Assembly (NCBI GenBank): GCA_947493745.1
Contig: CANLSM010000014.1
Span: 1-64,000, forward strand
Source of the DNA: an uncultured Paracoccaceae bacterium
GTDB taxonomy: Bacteria; Pseudomonadota; Alphaproteobacteria; Rhodobacterales; Rhodobacteraceae
DNA: 64,000 nucleotides
Direction of reading: 5' to 3'
The position numbers and the translations under genes are program-made. The notes under the pieces were generated by a model that was given only the letters and a program-made list of their open reading frames with translations, did not search any database and was not told the origin of the DNA. Positions 51,918-63,900 of the stretch are shown here, piece by piece (position 1 is the stretch's first letter; every line of letters begins with the position of its first letter).

Positions 51918-54900
51918 ATGGCAGAAGAATGGGTTTACGCGGCACTGGCATCACATGCTTACAGCGATCTGCCATTCGATGAAGGAAACTTCCAGTATGT
52001 CCCGCCCGGCGGTTTCGTTGAGCTGGCAGTGGCATCAGACAGCGCCACCGGGTTCTTCGCGCGATCTTACTCTACCGCCGATGAGGTGGTCGTGGCTATT
52101 CGGGGTACGACGTTCACCAGCCAGGAGGATATGCAGGCCAACGTTGCCCTTGCGTTGGGGATCGATCCACTTGGCGGTCCGTTCGCCGACACGCCGACCC
52201 AGGCCAGTCAGGCGCTGGCATTTGCCTTCAGCCAGATGGAGGAAGGCAAGACGCTGAAGGTCGTCGGGCATTCGCTTGGTGGAGGACTTGCGGGCATTGT
52301 CGGCGCGACGCTGGATGTCGAAACCTACGGTTTCAACCCGGCCCCGTTTACACCCGGAATATCGGGCAGCCCGATGCAGCTACAGTTCCTCCGTGTTTTT
52401 GTGGAGACGGCACTCTCCGAGGGGGAACTCGCCGGAACCCCACGCGAGACGACCCGCGAAAAGCTGGCCACACTTCTTGGCAACTGGGTCCTCGAAGATC
52501 ATGTCCCTGCTTTGGCTGAAATCGACTACCTGCATCGGTCGTCCAACAACTTTCATGACAGATATACCCAGCATGAGTTTCTGAAGGATCTGAGCCAATT
52601 TTTTCCGGATTTCGAAAGGTTCCCGTCCGTGGATGAACGGGTGTTCACCTTCACGTCGGAGGGCAGTCCTCCCAGCCAGTTCAGTCCGCAGGACGAACTG
52701 GATCTCCACTCCATGAATTTGCTCGCATTGGCAATCAAGACGTCGTCCACTGCGCGCGGCGGTGCGGGTGGAGAGTGGTCCGAGCGACCGTTTGACGGGC
52801 AAAACGGACTGGTCCGGTCAGACGATGAGATCTGGCACATGTTTTTTCAGGAGCAGGAGTACATCTCTGTTCTGAAACAGGACGGATCCTGGGACGGGAC
52901 CGCGCTTTACCGGATCTGGGCGGAACACGAAAACCTCTACATCCGCAATTACGATGCTCTTGAGAGTGACGGCCTTTTGCAGTCGGGGCGCGCGGGTGAG
53001 GGGGCGGACCCCTTGGATGGTGAACATGACCAGCTTCATTCCGCGCTTGTGAAGCTCGGGTTTTCGATCATTCGGGACAATATCGACAATGGCACCCCGA
53101 ACCAGAGTGCAATCGATGCGTGGTGGCTGGGCGAGCGTGAGGATGTCGTGCATCTCGATCTGACAAAGATCAGGTTGGATGGCGAGAATGCTGATCTCCT
53201 GCTGGAAAACGGGCGTCCCAAGGGCACTGAAATCGTCGATGCATGGGTAATGGACAAGATAGAGAGGTCGTTTAACGGCTCGATTGATCTGACGACAGAT
53301 CAGTTCATTCAGGCGTTCTTCACCCCCGAAGGAGGTGATGAGCCGGTCTTCCCCGAATACGGATTTCTGACGGTTCAGGCAGGCGCGGACAATGCAGGGC
53401 TCATCTATCTCGCTGACGACTTCGAGGACCCCGGTGATATCCCGGTAGAGCAATACAACCAGATCATCATCGGTGGTGAGGGCACCAATGAGCTTCAGGG
53501 CGCGAGCGGATCTGATTTCCTGATCGGAGGTGACGGAGACGATACATTCCGCACATCTGCGGGCAACGACGTCTTTGTCATGGGCAATGGCATCAACCGG
53601 CTGATTGTCGAGGCTGACGCGAATTCCGAATTTACTGCATTTGGCGGATTCGGTCCGACCAGCCAGAGCAAGGATTCGATCGTCTTTGGCGAGGAGCTGA
53701 CCGAAATTGACCTGACGCTGGATGCTGCGGTTCTCAACGACGGGACGAGATTCGAGGCCATTGAACTGGATGCCGGTCTAAACGGCATCTACACGCTCTA
53801 TGGTTTCGAGATCATTGAGCTGACGGCCGGTCAGAACAACGTCACGCTGACCGACGGGCTGGATGGTATCATACAACTTGAATATCTTGACGGTGACGCC
53901 AACATTGACCGGATCTCAGCCGCCGAGCCATCGCAGGGCGCGGAACAGGAGGATGAAGCCCCCCTGATCGTCCACAACTTCGACGTGGCGGAGGCCACGT
54001 TCTTTGGCAGGAGGGTTCTGAACACCGATGCGGGTTTCGAAGAAGGCAAGCGCGCGAGCGACATCATAACGATGGATGGTGACAAGCAACTGTTCGGTGG
54101 CGTGTCGTTCGACTTCGACAAATTCGAATATTTCCTGCCTTTTGCCGTCGAGAAATATCTGCCGCTCTTTGACCGGGTTGGGTATGATCCCGTTCTGGAA
54201 GAAGGCAGGTACCGGGAAGCAGCCCGGGAGATACTCTTTGATGTGTGGGACACGGCAAGTTGTGGCCCGCTAGGTGCCAAGTTCCTATTGGCCGGGCTGG
54301 GAGCATCAAGGCTCAACAAGCTGGCTCTGACGGCGGCGACAGAACTGCCCGCCATCGCGTTGGCGATCGGTGAACACAACCGATTTGTCACCAGCTATCA
54401 TCAGGAGGTTCAGCGTCGCTACTTCGGTATCCATGGTGAGGAGTACGTGCTCGCACCGCTGAACGAAGACGGCACACGGACGCTGAATATCTTCATTGAT
54501 CCCGATGACGTCCAGCTCGGTCAGACCATCGTCATCGAGAACTGGAGGGACGGAGATTTCGGCATCCAGATCGATATCGCCGAACAGGGTAAGGGGTATG
54601 ATCTTCCTGGGCATCTGACCGCCCGGGACGGCAAGATGACGACCGACGATATGCTGACCGACGAGCACTTTCCCGATGAATACATAAGGGAGAAAGTGCT
54701 CAGCAAAATCGACATCTCGGAGGTTCCGACGCCTCCCGAACCTCTGGCCCCGGGTGATCATTCACCGGAGCAGTTCTCGCTGACGGCAGGGCCGCAGACG
54801 GCTGCGGCAGCGCCGATCTCCGAGGATATCGATGGCCTGGTCAGGTTCGGCAATGATGCCGACAACGCCCTTGGCGGGACAGATCGCGGAGATGTTTTCG

Positions 54901-57900
54901 ACGGTGGCAAGGGGGATGACCGGCTTATCGGTCGTGAGGGCGTGGACGCCTATGTCTTCAGCGCCGGTGACGGAGCGGACCGGATCATCGACGCCAGTGC
55001 TGAGGGCAACATCATCCGCTTCCGCCATGATGTCGATTTCGATGCGATCACCTATCAGGAAGTGCCCGGTGACGAGGGGCAGACCGACTATCTGATCACC
55101 TATGGTCCGGGCGATACGATCCTGATCCGCGACTGGTCGGAGATGTCTCAGGCAACCCGCGATGCTTGGGTTTTCGAGCCCATGCCTGCCCCCGAGCAGC
55201 AGCCCGAGAGTTACGAGGACGTACCCGATAACACGCCCCCGTCGACGAATCTTCAGGGGACGGCCGGGGACGATGTTCTGCGCGGAGACGATCGCTGGGA
55301 GGTTTTCGAGGGCTTTGGCGGCGATGACGATATCGCAGCCGGTGGCGGAGCAGACGAGATATTCGCGGATGCCGGAAATGACCGGATCCTCGGCCAGGGC
55401 GGCCGGGACAGGATCGAGGCAGGTGCGGGTGACGATCTCATCGTCGGCGGAAGTGGCAATGACAGCCTCGATGGCGGGACGGGGGATGACCGTTACGAGT
55501 TCAATCGCGGCGACGGGTTTGACACGATCAGCGATGCGAGCGGCGTCGACACGCTGGTCTTTGGTGTCGGCATCCTGCCCGCTGACATCGAGATTTCCCG
55601 CAATGCCCTTGCGCCTCAGCAGGTTACGCTGACGGTTGCGGGTACGGGTGATGCGGTGCGGATCCTCAATCAATACCATGCCACGTACCCGTCCAGCCCG
55701 ACTGGCATCGAACGGTTCGAGTTTGCCGATGGAAGCGTCTGGACCCGGGATGATCTGGAAGACTTCTACCTCGCACGCGCAAATACCGATGGCGCGGACG
55801 AACTGGTCGGCTTTGCCGGAACCGATATTCTGTCGGCCGGACGGGGTGACGATGTGATGGCCGGTGCGGGCGGCGATGACGACTATCACTGGTCGCGCGG
55901 TGACGGACATGACCGCATCATCGACAGCAACGGCCAGAACCGGCTGTTTTTCGGCCCCGGCATCGCGCCGGAAGATCTGAGCATTGAACGTCCGCCGGGA
56001 ACCTACGACCTCGTCTTCACCATTGCCGGTGAGGATGGCGGCAGCCTTCATTTGTCGAACTATTTTCTCGGCGGCGCGCTTGCAGTGATCGTTTTCGAGA
56101 CCGGTGAGGTCTGGACGCGCAACGACGTCAATGCCCGCTGGTTCAGCGAGCAGGAGATCAGCGATGGCAATGATGTTGTCTACGGCACCTACCTTGACGA
56201 TGTGATCGATCTCGGTGCTGGGGATGACATCATCGAGGCCACCGCTGGAAACGACACACTGATCGGCGGCGCCGGGGATGATATCCTTGGCGGCTACCCG
56301 AACTACGGAGACGGCAGGGGTCGCGACACGCTGATCGGTGGGTCTGGCAACGACCATCTTCGTGGCGGGGCTGATGACGACACCTATATCTTCGAGGGCA
56401 GTTTCGATCACGACCGGGTCGCTGAGGGCGGATTTCAGAACAGCCAGTTCAATCATCTGCTGTTCAACGACAGAACCATTGGTGATCTAACGTTCCATCC
56501 GGCAGGTGAACATGGCCTCGATATCCTGATCCGCACGGCAGATGGTGCCAACAGTGTGTATGTCGAGAACGGCTTTGGCGGAACGGTGGAGTTTTCCGAC
56601 GGCCTGATCGTTCCTTATGAGCGGATCAAGCTGCTGGCTGAACTGAATGCCGGGCTGGAAACAAACACCGAAGCCGGCATTGGCCGGAACGTGCTTGTGG
56701 GCGGTGACACGTCCGATCGCATCGTCGGCAATGAGGGCCGGGATGAGATATCCGGCGGGGCCAACGTGGATTATCTCGTCGGGGCAGGCGGGTCCGACAC
56801 GATCCATGGTGATGGCGGGAATGATTTCATCTCCGGCGGGCTTGGCCGGGACACGATCCATGGCGGCGAGGGCGATGACCAGATATTTGCCGATGGCGGT
56901 CTTGACACCGTCTTCGGAGGCGACGGCAACGATGATATTTTCGGCGGCAGTGGCAATGATGTCCTGAATGGCGGTGCCGGAGATGACTTAATTGAGGGAG
57001 GCACCGGCTATGACACGCTGAGCGGCGGGTCCGGAGCCGATACTCTGATGGGCCGGATCGGGTCCGACACCTATCACTTCAATTTCGGCGACGGCCCGGA
57101 TGTGATTGATGCGGGGGCCGGGCGCGGCGACAACGACACCGAAACCATCGAACTCGGAGCGGGGCTGACCCTGGAGATCATGCGCCCGGTCTTCTCGGGC
57201 CGCGATCTCATCATAGATTTCGCCAATGGCACAACCGACAGCCTCACTGTGAAGAATTTCCTGGGTAAAGGCATGGTCAATGTCTTTCGCTTCAACGATC
57301 AGACCGAGATGACGGGCCACGAGATGATCGCCCGGGTTGTCGGTGCAACCATCGAGGACGATCTTCCGGCGCAGTGGGTCTTTGCCGAGGACGGCACGAC
57401 CAAGGTTCAGTATGGCGGGCGAGGCGACGACTATCTGCCAGACCTGGGCGCAAGTACCTATTATGTTTTTGGCCGTGGTGACGGGAATGACAGCCTCTAC
57501 GCCCGCCAGGTCTTTTCACCTTTGGGTCCGGGCGAATATCATCATGAACTTGTCCTGCTGGATTACACGCCTGAAGAAACGGTCCTGCGGCGCGGAGGCC
57601 CGGAAAACGATGACCTGATCATATCCTTCACCACCGGGACCGACACCATGACGGTGATCAATCACTTTGGTCCTACACGCGCATCCTACGATGACGGGAT
57701 CGGGGTCATCAGCTTCGGTGACGGGACGGTCTGGTCGAGTATCTGGTTTGACAGGTTGATTGCGCAGGCCTCGGGCGTCGGCGGTGACACCGATGACACG
57801 ATGCAAAGCCAGGCCGGTGACGAGACGCTTGAGGGTGGCGCAGGTGATGACACATACATCTACGAGCCGGGTGATGGGTCTGATGTCATTGTTGAGACGG

Positions 57901-60900
57901 ATGACGGCGACATCGACACTCTTGCCTTCGGGCGCGGGATCGCTCCGCAGGATGTGAGTGTTGTCAGGGATGGAGACGATCTTGTCCTGAGGGTTGGCGG
58001 GCAAACCATCACGCTTGCCGGGCAAATGGTGGGGAATGGTGCCGGGGTGGAGCGGGTGACGTTCGAGACCCTCGATGTGTGGACCCGCGATATTCTGATC
58101 TCGAAACTGCTGGAGGCCACAGCCGGTTCCGGGAATGACAGCCTCACGGGTGGAGAAGGTGCGCAAACGCTCGACGGAGGGGCGGGTGACGACACGCTCG
58201 CAGGCGGAGAGGGCGGCGACATCTATGTCTTCGGGGCCGGTGACGGGAACGACACCATCATCGAATCCGCGTCCGAGGGGCATGACCGGCTGGTATTTGA
58301 GGCTGGCATTCTGACAGGCGGGACCACCTTCCGGCGCGATCCGGGCAATGCGGAAAACCTCCTGATCGAGACCTCCAGCGGCGATGTCATAACGGTGCGA
58401 AATCAGTTTTCGGGCGGTGGCCTTGAAGAGGTCCGCTTCGCCGACGGGACCATCCTGCTCCGTGACAGTATCGAGCAGCATGCATTTGAAGGATCGCAGA
58501 CCGATGGCGACGACATCATCATCGGCATGCCCGGCGTCGACATGATCCGCTCCGGGGCGGGCGCGGATCAAATGGACGGGGGTCCCGGAGAGGATATCTA
58601 CCGATATGCGCCGGGCGACGGGCATGACCGGATTACCGATACCGGGGCCGACAACGAGGATGCGCTTCTCTTTGGCGAAGGCATCGCGCCCGAGGGTCTT
58701 ACCCTGACCCGCAATGGTGATGATCTGGTTTTCACCTTTGCCGGATCCGTCGGCGACAGTCTGACGGTCGTGGACCACTTTGCGGGCCATGCCGTCTCGG
58801 CGATGCTGTTTGCGGACGGCCGGTATCTTGAGGAGGGCGACATCTCGAACTGGGCCGAAACCGGCACCGCTCCGACCGACATTGCGCAGGCACCCTTCTT
58901 CGTGCCGGGTCAGGACGGGCTCGATCCGCAGGTCGCAACCGAGGATGAGCCTTTTGAATACGATCTGCCAGCGGACATGTTCGCCGATCCGGGTGCGGTC
59001 AGCATATCGCTCGCCGATGGCAGCCCCTTGCCGGGCTGGTTGAGCTACGCCAATGGCAGATTGTCCGGCACGCCGTCGGAAGGTGACGCGGAACTGCTGG
59101 AATTGGTGATCAGCGGTGTGGATGCACAAGGTGCAGATATCTCTGAAACACTCATCCTTGCAGCGGTGCCCGTCAATGATGCACCCCAGGCTGCTGGCAC
59201 AATCAGCGATGTGGATGCCGGGGTGCAGCAGATGATGAGTGTCGATCTCTCCGTTGCCGATTTCGTTGACGATGATACGGACGCTTTGTCCTACACATTG
59301 ACGCTCCGCGATGGGTCGGACCTGCCATCCTGGCTCACCTTCGATGCCGAAACGCTGGCTTTGACCGGCACCCCATCGGCCGCCCTGCTTGGCTTCAATA
59401 CCCGTGAACGCCCCTTTGAGTTGCGTCTCACGGCCGCGGATGATGCCGGGTTGACCTCAAGTGTCGACTTCACGGTCCGGGTTCAGTGGCGCGAGCCGGA
59501 TATTACCCTGACCGACCCGGACAACAGCAACATCATTCGTGGCACAGGGAGCAGCGAGATTCTGATCGGCGGTCAGGGAGATGACGAACTTTATGGCGGG
59601 GGCGGCCGGGACATCTATGTCTTCAACCCTGGTGACGGTCTGGACCATATCCATCGGGAGGACAACGGCACCTATTCTCGGGATGGCACCATCCGGTTCG
59701 GCGACGGGATCGCGCCGGAAGACATTGAACTGAGCAATGTGAGGTTTGGGCAGGGTATCTACCCAAGCTCGTGGGGCGATCTCTACATCAACTTCGTGAA
59801 CAGTCCTTCCGACGGGATACGTGTAGATCAGCAGTTCACCGGCGGAACCGGCCCCACGAGGCCGACGATCAATCGGGTCGAGTTTGCCGACGGAACGGTC
59901 TGGACCGACGCCGAGCTGCTGCTGCCCTTCATTGATCCGGAAAATTCGACGCTTGCAGGCGGACGGGGCAATGATCTGTTGATAGGCAACGACACCGATC
60001 AAACCCTGGATGGCCGAAATGGCAACGATACCCTTGATGGTCGTGGCGGCAATGACAGCCTGATCGGTGGAAAGGGAGAGGATATCTATTTGTTCGGTCT
60101 TGGTTATGGGGCCGATCATGTACGCGACAGATCCTCGGGTCCGGGCGATGACTGGGGCGTCAACACGATCAGGTTCCAGCCGGGCATCACGCTGGATGAT
60201 CTGACCTTCGAGGTCGTGAACGGGCAGCTCCATGGAAGCGACCGGGATGAACTGGCCGGCACGCTTCGCATCGGCGTGCTCGGCTCCCCCCTGGACAGCA
60301 TCACCATCGCTGATCAGTATCGTTTTGATCCCCAACGTGATATGATCATCAGCCGCTTCGAGTTCGATGACGGGACCGTTCTGGCAGGAGAGCAGCTTGA
60401 CGCGCATTTCGCGCAGGACCGGCTTGTCGAGGGAAGCATCGGTGATGATGCACTGGTGGGCACGAGTGCCGACGAGCAGTTTGACGGCCAGGCGGGCGAC
60501 GACATTCTCCAGGGAGGGCGAGGGGATGATACCTATTTCTGGGAACCCGGCGACGGCAATGACCGCATTATCGAGGTGGACGCAGCCTCCTACGACGTTC
60601 TGGAGCTTGGCGGGGGGATTACGAAGGGCGACATAAACCTCTCCCGCGACCCGTCCGGCAACATAAGGGACGAACTCACGATCACCGTAAATTCCACGGG
60701 CGAAGCACTTGTGATCGAGGGGCAGTTTCCATGGATCAATCACGAAGGATATGTCCCCGACAGTGGTCTTGATGAAATCCGCTTCGCGGATGGCTCATCC
60801 TGGGACGCCGCTTATATTTTGGAGCATTTCTCGGCCGGAACCTATGCGGATCAGCAGCTTTTCGGGATTTGGGGCGAGGATGACGTTCTGGATGGCAAGG

Positions 60901-63900
60901 GTGGCAATGATACACTCTACGGGTTCAGCGGTGACGACACCTACATATTTGGTCGCGGCTCGGGCCACGACATCATTGACGGGAATGGGTCCTTTACGGG
61001 ACCGGGCGATCTGGACAAGATCCTGCTGGTCGGGAATATCGTCCCCGACGATATATCGTTTGGCCGTATCGGCGAGGTCAATGCCCACGGAGTTACCCGC
61101 TACTACAATGAGATAACGATCACCGACACAGGCGATACCCTGCGGATCGGAGAGTTCAACGGCTGGCGTCGCGAGACCCATGTGGAATTTGAAGATCTCG
61201 GGCTGATCTGGTCCTCGGAGCACCTGGAACGGCTCTATTTCGAGGCAATCGGCACATCAGGCGACGACGCTTTCTACGGCATTGAAAGGATAGCATCGTC
61301 GCGGAAGGTCGACACCGTTCATCTCGGGGATGGGGACGACACAACATACCTCGTTGACTATGACCACATAGATGGCGGTCAGGGCAGTGACACCTTCTAC
61401 TTTGATCGATCCTATGACAGCTCCTTCATCGGCCCTCACTATCACGGCGGCTGGATCAGCGACAGCGGCGACGCCAATGGCGTTGATCGGTTGATTTTTG
61501 GCCATGAAGAAAGCCTGAACCTGCGCGTCACTGTCGGAGCCAACGGGCGGGACATTCATCTTGATTTTCCAACCGGTATCAATGAACCCATCGTGCTTGT
61601 CGACATGTTCACCGGTGTTGAAGGGGTGGGCATAGATGAGGTTATCCTGAGCGACGGTACAGTCCTCGATGCTGACTGGCTGCGCGCGAATGCTGTGGCT
61701 TCGCAGGCCTCTCAAAACGTACTGTACGGGACCGATGGCGCGGACACGATGGTCAACGATACATCTTACCCGAACTATCTCGATATGACATTCGACGGAG
61801 GTCTGGGCGACGACACGCTTGTCGGAGCCCGCACCTACGATGTCTATGTCTGGCGGGCCGGTGACGGCAATGACCGGATCATCGAGGGCAAAGATAGCGA
61901 AGGCGGCGGGTTCGATACACTGGTGCTTGAAGGCGTCGGGATGTCGGATGTGTCCCTGCGCCTGTCCGGCACGGATCTGGTGGTTCATCATCTTGGAACC
62001 GGCGAGGACATCACGATCGTGGATCAGTTTGCCCATGAGGGGTTTGAAGGTGGCGTCGGGATCCATCAGTACACTCAACTTGACCGGTTCGGGATTGAAG
62101 AGATCCTCTTCGATGATGGTCGCTATCTGGGTCTTCAGGCGATCACGGACGCGACCCGTGTCAAGGGGACGGATGCTGGCGAGACGCTCACCGGCAGTCT
62201 CTGGAATGATACGTTCGACGGCGGTCTGGGTGACGACATCCTGATCTCGGGGGGCGGTGAAAGGGACACCGGGCTTTACGGTTCGGACATCTACATCTAC
62301 CGGTCCGGTGACGGAAATGACATCATCCGCGATCTCGACGGGTCGATCTATGAACTTGATGTCCTGCAATTTGAGGATCTGACACGCGACGAAGTTTCGC
62401 TTGTCCGGGAGGGAGAGGACCTGCGTGTCGATATCCTTGCAACCGGCGAGTATTTGACAATCGAGGATCAGTTCAGGGCATCGAACCGCGGCTACGCATA
62501 CGGGATCGAGGAAATCGGTTTTGCTGACGGATCGAAGCTTTCCGGGCGCAACGCCATCGAGAATCTGGCAATTTTCAGCGGAACGGCTGGCAACGATACG
62601 ATCATCGGAAACCACGCTGCGAACATCCTGGTCGGTGGGACCGGCAACGACGTGCTGCGCGGCAGCCATGGTGCGGATACCTATGTCTTTGCCGCAGGTG
62701 ACGGTGTCGACCGGATCGAGGACTATCCGGTTGATGGTCTGCGGGGCAGCATCGAGTTCGCCGACGGTATAACTGCGGCCGATCTGGTCCTGAACAGGAC
62801 ATCGAACGGACGCGATCTGACGATCTCGTATGGCGGCACCGATATGGTGACGGTGCAATATGACCTCCATCTGGCCGAGGGAGTGATCGGCGAGATCGTC
62901 TTTGCCGACGGGACCGTCTGGGGCCGGGCCGAGATCGTGACGCGTCTGGCCAATGCCACTGCGGGTGACGACGAGGTGATCGGCACGCGCGCTGATGATG
63001 TCCTGTCCGGTCTGGGCGGCGACGACATCCTGCGAGGTCTGGCAGGGGCGGACCGCTATCTCTATGCGCTTGGTGATGGAAACGACATCATCCGCGATGG
63101 CGGCACAGATGGCGACGAGATCGACATTCTCGAATTTGCCGCCGGAATTACGCCTGAGACGGTTCAGGTGGATCGGGAGGGCGACAATATCGTTCTCACC
63201 CTGACCGCCACCGGCGCCCGGATCGTGCTTGAGAACCGTCTGACGGATGTTCTGGCCTCTGCCGATGGCGTCCGCTTCGCCGACGGTACCTATTGGGATT
63301 TCCTGAGGCTGCTCCAACTCTCTGACACGACACCGCCCAACACCGCCCCCGAGGCTGTGAATGACACGGCGGTGACCGGGATCGACACGGTTCTGAACCT
63401 GTCCATGGCGGAGGTGCTGGCAAACGATACCGATCCCGAGAACGACGCGCTGACAATCACGTCGGTGAGCGTCCTGGAAGGCGGAGCGGCAGAGCTGGTC
63501 GAGCCGAATATCGTCTTTACCCCGACATCCGGTTTCAATGGTATCGCAACGCTGCTCTACACGATTTCTGACGGAAATGGCGGCTATGATGTGGGGGAGA
63601 TCGCCATTCAGGTGGGCGACAACCGTATCACCGGAAGCGACGGGAACGACACGCTGACCGACACGGATGGCAGCGATCTGGTCGAGGGTCTGGGTGGCAA
63701 TGATCTGATTTCAACAGGCGGGCAGGGCACCGACACGTTCGATGGCGGCGACGGCACTGACACGATCCGCTTCATCGGCACCTCCGGTGATCTCACGGTG
63801 GATCTCATGACCGGCACTGCCAGTGGGACAGGGATTGATACAAGCACCTTGCTCAACATCGAGAATGTGACCGGCAATGACGGCAATGACACGCTTGTTG

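Noticed and set aside
54762-63317. Four long minus-strand frames (54762-56456, 57516-59129, 59457-60743, 61257-63317) opposite the RTX gene
   Set aside because: They mirror the repetitive GGxGxD codons in antisense and resemble each other only for that reason; the plus-strand frame has clear RTX motifs.
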